DNA of 64,000 nucleotides from Paraburkholderia nodosa (GCF_001718195.1 NZ_MCNV01000020.1:1-64000), one strand, 5' to 3'; counted from the stretch's first letter, positions 8,163-17,217 are shown. The notes: generated by a model from the letters alone, not told the origin. Numbers and translations: made by a program.

Positions 8163-9044
8163 ATGAAACTGGTGAGCTGGAATGTGCAGTGGGGCCGCGA
8201 CGCTTCTGGCGTCGTCGATCTCGCGCGCACGGTGCGCGAGGCGCAGCGCCTCGCCGACTTCGACGTGCTGTGCCTGCAGGAGATCACGCGCGGCTTCCGG
8301 GCGCTGCCGGGTGGTCCCGGCGACGATCAGTTCGCCGAACTGCGCGCGCTGCTGCCCGGCTATACGGTCATCGAGGCGATCGGCGCCGACTTGCCTGCGC
8401 CGCGTGGCGCGCGAGCCTCCAGTCAAGGCACGGCGCAGATGCCGCGCCGCCAGTTCGGCAACACGCTCGCCACGCGCTTGCCGCTCGCGCAGGTTTTTCG
8501 CCATGCTCTGCCGTGGCCCGCCGACTCCACCGCACCCTCAATGCAACGCGTGGCGCTCGAAGCCGTGCTCGACGTGCCGGGCGGCGCGCTGCGCGTGCTG
8601 GTCACGCATCTGGAGTTTTATTCGCTGCGCCAGCGGCTCGCGCAAGTCGACGAGCTGCGGCGCCTGCAGCAGGAAGCCGCCGATCACGCGGCGCATCCCG
8701 CGCCCGCCGAAAACGATGTGGGCCCGTTCGCCCGCACCGCGCGTCCAGTATCCGCGATCGTCTGCGGCGACTTCAACAGCGCGTGGGGCAGCGAGGCGTA
8801 CACGCGCATGCTCGAACCGCTCGCGGGCAGCCCAGCCTTCATCGACGCGTGGACCGCGCTGCATGCGGGCGCGACGCCGCCGCCAACGGCCGGCGTGTAT
8901 GACACGAAGCAATGGTCGGACGGTCCGCTCGCGTGCGACTTCGTCTTCATCACGGAGGATTTGCGCCCACGCTTGCGAAACTGTGAGATAGACGGCGCGA
9001 CCCAGGCTTCGGATCATCAGCCGATCGTGTTCGAACTCGGCTGA
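8163..9044 (+). CDS. Endonuclease/exonuclease/phosphatase (EEP) family hydrolase
   Basis: A 293-residue metal-dependent hydrolase of the EEP fold. Hallmarks are LVSWNVQWG at the N-terminus, LCLQEI with the metal-binding Glu near residue 40, VLVTHLEFYS, the CGDFNSAWG catalytic motif, and C-terminal ASDHQPIVFEL with the catalytic Asp-His. The ATG at 8163 is preceded by GAGGAG at good spacing. Members include DNA repair nucleases, sphingomyelinase-like enzymes and phosphatases; no motif here decides between them. It stands alone between divergent rlmD and a convergent exonuclease. Confidence 0.85.
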   Translation: MKLVSWNVQWGRDASGVVDLARTVREAQRLADFDVLCLQEITRGFRALPGGPGDDQFAELRALLPGYTVIEAIGADLPAPRGARASSQGTAQMPRRQFGNTLATRLPLAQVFRHALPWPADSTAPSMQRVALEAVLDVPGGALRVLVTHLEFYSLRQRLAQVDELRRLQQEAADHAAHPAPAENDVGPFARTARPVSAIVCGDFNSAWGSEAYTRMLEPLAGSPAFIDAWTALHAGATPPPTAGVYDTKQWSDGPLACDFVFITEDLRPRLRNCEIDGATQASDHQPIVFELG

Positions 9045-9059
9045 GGGACGACGCCGTGC

Positions 9060-9839
9060 CTAGCTCGCGAAGGCCTCGAGATACTCGCCCCAATGCGGTG
9101 CGGATTCCGCGGCGAGCGACTGCTTCACGAACTCGATCTCATCCCCATATTCGCGCTCTGTGAAACCGCCGCGCATCATCTGAAACCGGCAATAGAGCAG
9201 ATACGTGTTGACCACGTCGGTTTCGCAGTAGTTGCGGATCTCCTCGATGCGGCCTTCCTGAAACGCGGTCCACACCTGGCCGCCGTCCATGCCGAGCTTG
9301 CCCGGAAAACCGCAGAGCTTCGCGAGCGCGTCGAGCGGTGCGTTAGCGCGCGGCTGATACATCGCGAGGACATCCATCAGGTCGGTGTGACGCGTGTGGT
9401 AGCGGCTAAGGTAGTTGTTCCACTTGAACTCGCGGTCCTCTTCACCCGTTTCCCAGTAGCGCACCGCGCGAATGCCGTGCACGAGCGCACGATAGTGCAG
9501 CACCGGCAAGTCGAAGCCGCCGCCGTTCCACGACACGAGCTGCGGCGAGTACTTCTCGATCGTGCGGTAGAACGAATCGATCAGGCGCGCCTCGCCGTCT
9601 TCGGGCGTGCCGAGCGAGCGCACGCGAAAGCCCTGGCCGTCGCGAAATACGCACGAGATAGCAGCGACACGCTGCAGGTGATGCGGCAGGAAATCGCTGC
9701 CGGTTTTCTCGCGGCGCGCGGCGAAGGCGTGCTCGGCGACTTCGGTGTCGGTGAGCGCGGCGGGCAGATCGTCGAGACGGCGAATGCCGTCGACATCGGG
9801 AATCGTCTCGATGTCGAATACGAGTACAGGAACTGTCAT
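9060..9839 (-). CDS. Predicted 3'-5' exonuclease, PolB-like DEDDy family
   Basis: A 259-residue protein beginning with a DEDD exonuclease motif I, VLVFDIETIPD. Motif II sits around VSWNGGGFDLPVLHYRAL, the ARANAPLDALAKLCGFPGK region follows, and motif III is around IRNYCETDVVNTYLLYCRF. This matches the family of stand-alone exonucleases related to the proofreading domain of family B polymerases. It is 19 bp downstream of rpoS on the same strand and could be cotranscribed with it. The substrate is unknown. Confidence 0.85.
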   Translation of the reverse strand: MTVPVLVFDIETIPDVDGIRRLDDLPAALTDTEVAEHAFAARREKTGSDFLPHHLQRVAAISCVFRDGQGFRVRSLGTPEDGEARLIDSFYRTIEKYSPQLVSWNGGGFDLPVLHYRALVHGIRAVRYWETGEEDREFKWNNYLSRYHTRHTDLMDVLAMYQPRANAPLDALAKLCGFPGKLGMDGGQVWTAFQEGRIEEIRNYCETDVVNTYLLYCRFQMMRGGFTEREYGDEIEFVKQSLAAESAPHWGEYLEAFAS

Positions 9840-9858
9840 TCAGATGGACTGCGAGGGT

Positions 9859-10965
9859 TTAAAGTACGGCGTCCTTGCGCACGCCGTTCGAAGCGAAAAA
9901 GCGCTTGAGGCGCACCAGCGCTTCCTGCTGGATCTGCCGCACGCGCTCGCGGGTGAGGCCCATTTCGTCGGCCAGCTCTTCGAGCGTGGCGGGCTCGATA
10001 TGGTTCAGCCCGAAGCGCCGTTCGATGACATGGCGATGCTTATCGGATAACCGGCCGAGCCACGCGCGTGTAAGCGTTTCCAGTTCGCGATGCTGCACTT
10101 CGGCATCGGGCGACTGGCTCTGGTCGTCCGAGAGCAGGTCGAGCAGGCTGCTGGCCGGGTCGAGGTCGAGCGGAGCGTCGAGCGAGGCCGTGTGTTCGTT
10201 GAGCGCGAGAATGTCAGTGACTTCCTCGGTGGTCTTGCCCGTGAGATACGCGATGTCGTCGATGCTCGCGTCGCGCCGCTCGGAGGCCGAATCGGCGTTG
10301 AGCGAGTTCTTCTCCAGATGTCGCTTCGCGCGCAGCACCTGGTTGAGCTCACGGATCACGTGCACCGGCAAACGCACGGTGCGCGCCTGGTTCATGATCG
10401 CGCGCTCGATGCTCTGGCGGATCCACCAGGTCGCATACGTCGAGAAACGGAAGCCGCGCGTGGGATCGAACTTTTCGATCGCGTGCATGAGGCCGAGGTT
10501 GCCCTCCTCGATCAGGTCGAGCAGCGGCACGCCGCGATTGAGGTAACCCTTGGCAATGCTGACGACGAGGCGCAGATTGCGCTCGATCATGACCTGACGC
10601 GCTTCGAACTCGCCGGCTTTGGCGAGCCGCGAGTAGCGCTGCTCCTCCTCGACAGTGAGGAGCGGCTTCACGCTGATCCGGTTCAGATAATGCTGGATGG
10701 TGTCGGCCGTGAGTTCGGCCTGCAGCATGGCGCGGAAATCGTCGGCGTCGGGTGCGGCATCGGCGGTTTCGGTGCCCTCGCCCGAGCCGCCTTCGTCGGA
10801 CTGCGAATCGCGCTCTTCACGCTCCTCGCGCTCTTCGTAGTCGCGGCCGCCGTCGAGTTCGGGCGACGCGTCGTCGTCGCCCGCCTGCGCGCCGTCCTCC
10901 ACCGAAACCTGGGCGGCTTGGCTGTCAGACTCGGATTGCTGCAGACGGCGCTTCGATTTCGGCAT
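9859..10965 (-). CDS. rpoS: RNA polymerase sigma factor RpoS
   Basis: Stationary-phase and general stress sigma factor. All sigma-70 regions are present: 1.2/2 (NLRLVVSIAKGYLNRGVPLLDLIEEGN, read as separate segments), region 2.4 (STYATWWIRQSIERAI), region 3, and region 4 with its helix-turn-helix near the C-terminus (LTRERVRQIQQEALVRLKRFF). The 368 residues include an acidic N-terminal extension of about 75 residues (EREEREERD), longer than in E. coli (330). It lies directly downstream of nlpD, and in other proteobacteria the main rpoS promoter lies inside nlpD. Confidence 0.97.
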   Translation of the reverse strand: MPKSKRRLQQSESDSQAAQVSVEDGAQAGDDDASPELDGGRDYEEREEREERDSQSDEGGSGEGTETADAAPDADDFRAMLQAELTADTIQHYLNRISVKPLLTVEEEQRYSRLAKAGEFEARQVMIERNLRLVVSIAKGYLNRGVPLLDLIEEGNLGLMHAIEKFDPTRGFRFSTYATWWIRQSIERAIMNQARTVRLPVHVIRELNQVLRAKRHLEKNSLNADSASERRDASIDDIAYLTGKTTEEVTDILALNEHTASLDAPLDLDPASSLLDLLSDDQSQSPDAEVQHRELETLTRAWLGRLSDKHRHVIERRFGLNHIEPATLEELADEMGLTRERVRQIQQEALVRLKRFFASNGVRKDAVL

Positions 10966-10978
10966 GGTCGGCTCGCTT

Positions 10979-11902
10979 TTATTGCGGCGGCAAGTACTTC
11001 AGTGGGTCGACGGGCTTACCCTGACGGCGTACTTCGAAATGCAGCATCACCCGGTCCGAGTCGGTATTGCCCATTTCGGCGATCTTCTGACCTTTGGTGA
11101 CCGCATCCCCTTCTTTTACCATCAAAGTCCGGTTGTGTGCATACGCGGTCAAAAACGTCGCGTCATGCTTGATGATAATGAGATTGCCGTAACCGCGCAG
11201 CCCATTTCCGGCATAAACCACGCGTCCATCGCCGGCTGCCTTGACAGGATCGCCCGACGCACCGCCAATATTGATGCCCTTGTTCTTCGTATCGTCGAAG
11301 CCGTTGAGCACCGGACCACGCACCGGCCACGTGAGCGCGATGTTGCCGCCCGGCGCCGCGGCGACATCGCCGCCGCTCGCACCCGGCTGCGGCGGCACGG
11401 CGGCCGTCGGCGGGGCTGCGTTCGCACCCGAACCGTAGATCGGCGGCTGCGCCGGCGTCCCGGCTGCCGGAGCGCCCGGTGCAGCGCCCACGCCCGGCAC
11501 CGGCGCGGTCACGACACCCGGCGTGTATGCCGACGGATTCGCACCCGGCGGCACGACGCGCAACAACTGGTCCACCTCAATCTGGTTCGGATTGGTGAGA
11601 TTGTTCCACGTCGCGATGTCGCGATAATTCTGGCCGTTTTCGAGCGCAATCCTATAGAGAGTGTCGCCCGGCTTCACCCGGTAATATCCCGGAGGCGGCG
11701 GCCCGAGCGGCACCGGCGGCTGTGCAGCCGCCGTGCCGAGCGGCGCGGTGCGGTCCACCACGGGTGCCTGATCGAGTCGCGTGGCGCAGGCGGCCAGAAG
11801 ACAGAGCGCGGCGACCGCGGCGCCGCGCTGGGCTGCGATCAGCGTGGCTTCGGGCAGGTCGACATTCAGGCGGTTTCTTTTGATCGCGCGCAACATACTC
11901 AT
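10979..11902 (-). CDS. nlpD: NlpD-type LysM/LytM lipoprotein, degenerate peptidase
   Basis: Envelope lipoprotein of the NlpD/EnvC class that activates cell-division amidases. The lipobox LLAAC gives lipid-Cys39. A LysM domain follows (YRVKPGDTLYRIA), then a Pro/Ala/Gly-rich linker, then an M23 (LytM) domain. The M23 zinc ligands are missing: the usual HxGxD region reads NKGINIGG, and the first His of HxH is Met (MLHFEVR). It is therefore predicted catalytically inactive, like E. coli NlpD. The ATG at 11902 lies 5 nt after the pcm stop. It is 13 bp upstream of rpoS. Confidence 0.92.
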   Translation of the reverse strand: MSMLRAIKRNRLNVDLPEATLIAAQRGAAVAALCLLAACATRLDQAPVVDRTAPLGTAAAQPPVPLGPPPPGYYRVKPGDTLYRIALENGQNYRDIATWNNLTNPNQIEVDQLLRVVPPGANPSAYTPGVVTAPVPGVGAAPGAPAAGTPAQPPIYGSGANAAPPTAAVPPQPGASGGDVAAAPGGNIALTWPVRGPVLNGFDDTKNKGINIGGASGDPVKAAGDGRVVYAGNGLRGYGNLIIIKHDATFLTAYAHNRTLMVKEGDAVTKGQKIAEMGNTDSDRVMLHFEVRRQGKPVDPLKYLPPQ

Positions 11903-11907
11903 CGGAT

Positions 11908-12969
11908 TCAGATCACTCCAGATTTTAAGGGGACAAAGAAAACGCGATCCAGGCGTGACTCCCGCCACTGCGCCGGCCCCGTACGCTCGACGAGCGTGAG
12001 GACCTGCGTCGCTTCGCCGGCGGCACTCTGGGTGCCGGACACCGCGACCGGCGCCACGAGCCGCCCGCCAATGGCGAGCTGCTCGAGCAGCGCCTGCGGC
12101 ACGTCGAAGCCCGCAGCAGCGATCACGATCGCGTCGAACGGCGCCGCCGACGGCAAACCGAGCCGTCCGTCGCCGTAGTGCAAGCGGATATTCGGGATAC
12201 GCAGCGGACGAAGATTCGTCTTCGCGCGCTCGTATAACGGCTTGATGCGCTCAATGGAATACACGTCGCGTGCGATCTGGCTCAACACCGCTGCCTGATA
12301 GCCGCAGCCGGTGCCGATTTCGAGCACGCGCTCCAGCACGCGGCCCGCGCCCGCGAGCTCGAGCATGCGCGCGACCACGGAAGGCTTTGAGATGGTCTGG
12401 TGATGACCGATCGGCAACGCCGCATCTTCGTAGGCCTGGGTCGCGAGACCCGGATCGATGAACATGTGGCGCGGCACGGCCGCGAGCGCCTGGAGCACGC
12501 GCGCATCGGCGATGCCGTTCGCACGCAGGCGTTCGACCATGCGTTCGCGTATGCGTTCCGAAGTCAGCGCATGCGCGCCGTTGAGCGCAACGGCGGGCGC
12601 GCCCGTGACGGCCACAGCAGCACGCGGCACACTCACGCCGCCCGGCATGGCGGCGCGCGGCGCGGCAGCGTTGCCGGCAGGATGCGCAGGCTTGATCGAA
12701 CCCGCCGGCTTTGCGCTCACCGGCTTCGCATTGACCGGCTTCGCAGGCGGCGCCTTGAACGGTGTGCTCACGGAGGACTTCGCGACGGCCGGATTACCTA
12801 CCTTCGCGCCGGGCTTCGCGAGTGTGCCGACGCCCGGTTTCGACGGACTGCTGTTGCCCGCGTTCGCGAGCGAGGGGCGTGCTTCGCCCGGACGCGCGTC
12901 GCGCCGGCGCGGCTCGCGTACGAGATCCGCAAGCCCGAGCGGAAAACGCTTCGTGCGCTCGCCCGTCAT
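11908..12969 (-). CDS. pcm: Protein-L-isoaspartate O-methyltransferase with Pro/Ala/Lys-rich N-terminal extension
   Basis: Methylates isoaspartyl residues to start repair of aged proteins. The catalytic part, roughly residues 140-353, shows the family motifs RHMFIDPGLATQAYED, the HQTISKPSVVARM segment and the SAM-binding motif VLEIGTGCGYQAAVL. The protein is about 145 residues longer than E. coli Pcm (208). The extra N-terminus is low complexity with repeated KP words (AKPVNAKPVSAKPAG). The start overlaps the surE stop by 4 bp (12966-12969), consistent with coupling in the surE-pcm-nlpD-rpoS string. Confidence 0.92.
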   Translation of the reverse strand: MTGERTKRFPLGLADLVREPRRRDARPGEARPSLANAGNSSPSKPGVGTLAKPGAKVGNPAVAKSSVSTPFKAPPAKPVNAKPVSAKPAGSIKPAHPAGNAAAPRAAMPGGVSVPRAAVAVTGAPAVALNGAHALTSERIRERMVERLRANGIADARVLQALAAVPRHMFIDPGLATQAYEDAALPIGHHQTISKPSVVARMLELAGAGRVLERVLEIGTGCGYQAAVLSQIARDVYSIERIKPLYERAKTNLRPLRIPNIRLHYGDGRLGLPSAAPFDAIVIAAAGFDVPQALLEQLAIGGRLVAPVAVSGTQSAAGEATQVLTLVERTGPAQWRESRLDRVFFVPLKSGVI

Positions 12970-13727
12970 GAAGCACTGCCGCCCTTGCGCGCCCAGTCGT
13001 GCGTCGCGGACAGCATTTGCGTATGGGTGAGATCGAGTTGCAGCGGCGTGATCGACACATGGCCGTTCGCTACCGCGTGGAAGTCCGTGCCCTCGCTCGC
13101 ATCGCGTGCGCTGCCCGACGGCCCGATCCAGTAAATCGGCTCGCCGCGCGGGTTGGTCTCGCGGATCACGGGCTGCGAAGGATGACGCTTGCCGAGGCGT
13201 GTGACGCGCCAGTCGCCAAGCTCTTCGTACGGCAGGTTCGGAATGTTGACGTTCAGCAGCGGATGACCCGGCAGCGGGTTCGCGAGGTAATGCGCAACGA
13301 TCTCGGCCGCGACGCGCGCGGCGGAATCGAGATGCACCCAGTCTTTATCGACGAGCGAGAACGCGATGGCCGGCAAGCCGAACATAATGCCTTCGGTCGC
13401 CGCGGCCACCGTGCCCGAGTACAGCGTGTCCTCGCCCATGTTCTGGCCGTTGTTGATGCCGGAGACCACGAGGTCGGGTTGCTGGTCGAGCATGCCCGTG
13501 AGTGCGATGTGCACCGAGTCGGTGGGCGTGCCGTTCACGTAATAGAAGCCGGTGCTCGCCGATCGCAACACCGACAGCGGGCGCCACAGCGTAAGCGAGT
13601 TCGATGCGGCGCTGCAGTTCTGCTCGGGCGCCATGACCGTGACTTCGCCGAGCGGCTTGAGCGCTTCATACAGCGCCGCAAGGCCGGGGGCGAGGTAACC
13701 GTCGTCGTTGCTGAGTAGTATTCGCAT
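12966..13727 (-). CDS. surE: 5'/3'-nucleotidase SurE
   Basis: Metal-dependent nucleoside monophosphatase associated with stationary-phase survival. It opens MRILLSNDDGYLAPG, with the paired Asp metal ligands. The Ser/Asn ligands are in NGTPTDSV and SGINNGQNMGEDTLYSGTV (adjacent segments). At 253 residues it is the normal size. The frame stays open upstream, but the family N-terminus fixes the ATG at 13727. It is the first gene of the string ending in rpoS, so a promoter is expected in 13728-13997; I cannot name one with confidence. Confidence 0.96.
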   Translation of the reverse strand: MRILLSNDDGYLAPGLAALYEALKPLGEVTVMAPEQNCSAASNSLTLWRPLSVLRSASTGFYYVNGTPTDSVHIALTGMLDQQPDLVVSGINNGQNMGEDTLYSGTVAAATEGIMFGLPAIAFSLVDKDWVHLDSAARVAAEIVAHYLANPLPGHPLLNVNIPNLPYEELGDWRVTRLGKRHPSQPVIRETNPRGEPIYWIGPSGSARDASEGTDFHAVANGHVSITPLQLDLTHTQMLSATHDWARKGGSAS

Positions 13728-13997
13728 CGAGCGATTGTAACCGAGGAAAGAAGGCACGCGAACGACAGCCCGGCCCATACGCCAGGGCGTGTCTGCCGCT
13801 GGGCTGCACGTCGAAATCATGCGCCGGTGCGGGGCGCATTCGCATCCACGGCACGGCTCGAAAGACACCCGGTCATCGACGCGAAATAAATCGCACGATC
13901 GTTCGCATTGCGGCGGATTGCCGTACACTGTCCCGCGGTAGCGAATGCATGACCGACGCAACTGCAAGCAACCGAACCGGAAAAGACAGGAGACACG

Positions 13998-14969
13998 ATG
14001 CGCGCAATCCGCTGCAACCAGTACGGACCACCCGACTCGCTCACGCTCGAAGACTCGCCCGACCTCGTGCCGGGCCCCGGTCAGGTCGTGATCGACGTGA
14101 AGGCCGCGGCCGTGAATTTTCCCGATGTACTCATCATCGAGAACAAGTATCAGATGAAGCCGCCGCTGCCCTTCACGCCCGGCGCCGAACTCGCGGGCGT
14201 CGTGCGCGCGGCGGGCGAAGGCGTGAAGCTCGCGCCCGGTACGCGCGTAGTGGCCTATGTGGGCACTGGCGCGTTCGCCGAGCAGGCGCTTGCGGACGCA
14301 TCGGCGTGCGTGGCGCTGCCCGAAGGCGCCGATTTCGCGACGGCCGCCGCCTTCACGCTCGCGTATGGCACGTCGCATCACGCGGTGGTCGATCGCGCGG
14401 CCCTGCGCGCAGGCGAAACGATGCTCGTGCTCGGCGCGGCGGGCGGCGTGGGCCTCGCGGCTGTCGAAATCGGCAAGGTGCTCGGCGCGCGCGTGATCGC
14501 GGCCGCCTCGAGCGAAGAGAAGCTCGAAGTCTGCCGCCGCTTCGGTGCGGACGCCACCATCAACTACAGCACCGAGGACTTGCGCGAGCGCATCAAGGCG
14601 CTCACCGACGGCAAAGGCCCCGACGTGATCTACGACCCGGTGGGCGGCGAGTATGCGGAACCGGCGTTCCGCAGCATCGGCTGGCGCGGCCGCTATCTCG
14701 TGGTCGGCTTCGCGAATGGAGAGATTCCGAGGCTGCCGCTCAATCTCGCGCTGCTCAAGGGCGCGAGCCTCGTCGGCGTGTTCTGGGGCGATTTCGCGCG
14801 TCGCGAACCGCAGCACAATGCGGCAGCGTTCACGCAGATGATGGGCTGGATCGGTGAAGGCAAGCTCAAGCCGTACGTCTCGAAGCGCTACAAGCTCGCC
14901 GACGCCGCGCAGGCGCTCAAGGACATGGCCTCGCGCAAGGTGACGGGCAAGATCGTGATCGAGCCCTGA
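13998..14969 (+). CDS. NADPH:quinone oxidoreductase-like medium-chain dehydrogenase
   Basis: A 323-residue zinc-independent medium-chain dehydrogenase/reductase. The N-terminal GroES-like part has NFPDVLIIENKYQ and PGAELAGVV. The Rossmann domain has LVLGAAGGVGLAAVEIGK followed by basic or polar residues, and the signature DVIYDPVGGEYAEPAFRS is typical of the quinone oxidoreductase/YhdH side of the family. No structural zinc Cys cluster is present. An AGGAG ribosome binding site precedes the ATG. Substrate not determinable. It stands alone with an intrinsic terminator at its end. Confidence 0.85.
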   Translation: MRAIRCNQYGPPDSLTLEDSPDLVPGPGQVVIDVKAAAVNFPDVLIIENKYQMKPPLPFTPGAELAGVVRAAGEGVKLAPGTRVVAYVGTGAFAEQALADASACVALPEGADFATAAAFTLAYGTSHHAVVDRAALRAGETMLVLGAAGGVGLAAVEIGKVLGARVIAAASSEEKLEVCRRFGADATINYSTEDLRERIKALTDGKGPDVIYDPVGGEYAEPAFRSIGWRGRYLVVGFANGEIPRLPLNLALLKGASLVGVFWGDFARREPQHNAAAFTQMMGWIGEGKLKPYVSKRYKLADAAQALKDMASRKVTGKIVIEP

Positions 14970-15001
14970 ACGTTTCCTGCCACGCAGGACGCAAAGCGAA
15001 A

Positions 15002-15034
15002 ACGGCTCGCCGGTGGTTCACCGGCGAGCCGTCT
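15002..15034. terminator. Intrinsic terminator between convergent oxidoreductase and CoA-transferase genes
   Basis: A long stem ACGGCTCGCCGGTG / CACCGGCGAGCCGT closes on a 3-nt loop. The flanking T-rich tract is short, so it may rely partly on stem stability. It lies midway between two convergent stop codons. Confidence 0.7.
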
Positions 15035-15051
15035 TGCATAAGGCACTCGCC

Positions 15052-16332
15052 TTAGACGATGTGTTGCTCGCGCAACCGTGCGATGTGGTCCGCGTCGTAG
15101 CCCAGCGTCCTCAGGACTTCATCCGTATGCTCGCCCAGCGCGGGACCAAGCCAGCGCGTGTCGCCGGGCGTCGCCGAAAGCTTGGGCGTGACCGCGGGCA
15201 GCGCGATGTCCACGCCTTCGCCTTCTTGCTGCCCCGGCGCTTGCCAGCGGAACTGCTGGATCATCTGGCGCGCCGCGAACTGCGGATCGGCGAACATGTC
15301 GGCCACGCTGTAGATGCGGCCCACGGGCACGTCGGCGGCATTGAGCACGTCGAGCGCTTCGTTGATGGTGCGCGTGGAAAGCCACGCCGCGATTGCGCCG
15401 TCGATCTCCGCCGTGCGCGGCACGCGGCCGTCGTTGTGGGCGAGTTGCGGATCGTTCGCGAGGTCCGCGCGGTCGATGGCCATCATCAGGCGCTTGAAGA
15501 TCGGATCGCTGTTGCCGCCGATCACGATGCTACCGTCCCGGCACGGGTACGTATTCGACGGCACGATGCCCGGCAGCGACGCGCCGGTGCGCTCGCGCAC
15601 CATGCCGTACATGCCGTACTCGGGCACCACGCTCTCCATCATGTTGAACACGGCCTCATAGAGCGCGACATCGACGATCTGGCCGCTGCCTCCGTTCATG
15701 TTGCGATGATGGAGCGCCATCATCGCGCCGATCACGCCGTGCAGCGCAGCGATCGAGTCGCCAATCGAAATGCCGATGCGCGGCGGCGGCAGATCGGGAT
15801 AGCCGGTGATGTGGCGCAGGCCGCCCATCGATTCGGCGATCGCGCCGAAGCCCGGACGGTCGCGATACGGGCCGCTCTGGCCGTAGCCCGAGAGCCGCAC
15901 CATCACGAGGCCGGGATTCTGCTTCGAGAGCACGTCGTAGCCGAGCCCGAGCTTTTCGAGCAGGCCGGGCCGGAAATTCTCGATGACGATATCGGCTTCC
16001 TTCGCGAGCCGCCGCACGATCTCCTTGCCCTCTTCGGCTTTGAGATTCACCGTGACGGACTTCTTGTTGCGCGCCTGCACGGCCCACCAGAGCGACGTGC
16101 CGCCCGCTTCCGGGTAGAGCTTGCGCCATTTGCGCAGCGGATCGCCGCCCTTGGGGTCTTCGATCTTGATGACCTCGGCGCCGAATTCGCCGAGAAAGCG
16201 AGCGGCGAACGGACCGGCGATCAGCGTGCCGAGTTCGAGGACTTTGACGCCCGCGAGCGGGCCCGTGCCTTTCGCTGCGGATGCGTTCGACCGGGAATGG
16301 GGGGAATCGTGGGAAGGGGCGGCTGCACTCAT
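15052..16332 (-). CDS. CaiB/BaiF family (class III) CoA-transferase
   Basis: A 426-residue family III CoA-transferase. These enzymes move CoA between carboxylic acids using a conserved Asp. Signatures are VKVLELGTLIAGPFAARFLGEFG (split here at its centre: GTLIAGPFAAR), EVIKIEDPKGGD, SLWWAVQARNKKSVTVNLK, NFRPG and GYGQSGPYRDRPGFG. The ATG at 16332 follows AAAGGAG by 5 nt. Its CoA donor and acceptor cannot be told from sequence, and no adjacent pathway genes are evident. It follows recR on the same strand with 71 bp between. Confidence 0.85.
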   Translation of the reverse strand: MSAAAPSHDSPHSRSNASAAKGTGPLAGVKVLELGTLIAGPFAARFLGEFGAEVIKIEDPKGGDPLRKWRKLYPEAGGTSLWWAVQARNKKSVTVNLKAEEGKEIVRRLAKEADIVIENFRPGLLEKLGLGYDVLSKQNPGLVMVRLSGYGQSGPYRDRPGFGAIAESMGGLRHITGYPDLPPPRIGISIGDSIAALHGVIGAMMALHHRNMNGGSGQIVDVALYEAVFNMMESVVPEYGMYGMVRERTGASLPGIVPSNTYPCRDGSIVIGGNSDPIFKRLMMAIDRADLANDPQLAHNDGRVPRTAEIDGAIAAWLSTRTINEALDVLNAADVPVGRIYSVADMFADPQFAARQMIQQFRWQAPGQQEGEGVDIALPAVTPKLSATPGDTRWLGPALGEHTDEVLRTLGYDADHIARLREQHIV

Positions 16333-16403
16333 GGGGTCTCCTTTCATTCTGTTCGGCGAGCGGCACCACATCGAGTGCGCCGCGATCGAAGCCTGGCGGG
16401 ACG

Positions 16404-17000
16404 CTACATCGAGCGCCGGTCGAGCATGGCCCGCGCGATGGTGCCCGCGTCGACATATTCGAGCTCGCCACCCACCGGCACGCCGCGTGCGAGACGCGTG
16501 ACGGCGAGTCCGCGCGCCTTGAGCGTCTGACCGAGATAGTGGGCCGTCGCCTCGCCCTCGTTCGTGAAATTGGTGGCGAGCACCACTTCCTTGACGACGC
16601 CATCCGACGCGCGCTTCACGAGCCGGTCGAAATGGATCTCTTTCGGACCGATGCCGTCGAGCGGACTCAGATGCCCCATCAGCACGAAATACAAACCGCG
16701 GTACGTCATGGTCTGTTCGAGCATGATCTGGTCGGCCGGCGTTTCGACGACGCACAGCAGCGTAGGGTCACGCTCCTCGTCGAGGCACGTTTCGCACACC
16801 TGAGCTTCGGTGAAGGTATTGCACTTCTCGCAGTGCTTCAGATTCCCGGTCGCGAACAGGAGCGCGTTGCCGAGCTTTTCGGCGCCGTCGCGGTCGTGCT
16901 GCATCAGGTGATAGGCCATGCGTTGCGCCGACTTCGGCCCGACACCGGGCAACACGCGCAGCGCCTCGACGAGAGCGGCGAGAGCGGAAGGTTGTTTCAT
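16404..17000 (-). CDS. recR: Recombination protein RecR
   Basis: RecFOR pathway DNA clamp that helps load RecA at gaps. A helix-hairpin-helix opens the protein (LRVLPGVGPKSAQRMAYHL), followed by the four-Cys zinc finger CEKCNTF/CETC and a Toprim domain with VVETPADQIMLE. The 198 residues are the full family length. It lies in the usual dnaX-ybaB-recR order on the minus strand, separated from ybaB by 217 bp that hold a short tandem repeat. Confidence 0.96.
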   Translation of the reverse strand: MKQPSALAALVEALRVLPGVGPKSAQRMAYHLMQHDRDGAEKLGNALLFATGNLKHCEKCNTFTEAQVCETCLDEERDPTLLCVVETPADQIMLEQTMTYRGLYFVLMGHLSPLDGIGPKEIHFDRLVKRASDGVVKEVVLATNFTNEGEATAHYLGQTLKARGLAVTRLARGVPVGGELEYVDAGTIARAMLDRRSM

Positions 17001-17073
17001 GCGGATTCAGCGCGAGATGCGCGACGGGGGTTTGAAGCGGAACCTGCTTCGGGGTGCTTCCTGCTGCCTGGTG

Positions 17074-17114
17074 TTGCTTGCTACTGCTTGCTACTGCTTG
17101 CTACTGCTTGCTAC
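17074..17114. repeat. 10-bp tandem repeat between ybaB and recR
   Basis: Four head-to-tail copies of TGCTTGCTAC (units of CTACTGCTTG at 17081, 17091 and 17101 are exact, with partial copies at both ends). It lies in the intergenic gap between ybaB (upstream in transcription) and recR, so it would be in the ybaB-recR transcript. Exact identity of the units suggests recent slippage. Confidence 0.85.
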
Positions 17115-17217
17115 ATTCGACGCCGTGACGCCGCGCAGCCCTGCCGGGTCGCGACGAGGCACGCGGGACACGCGGGCGCCGGCCTGCCTCACGCAGACGC
17201 GGCGCTCGCCACGTTCC

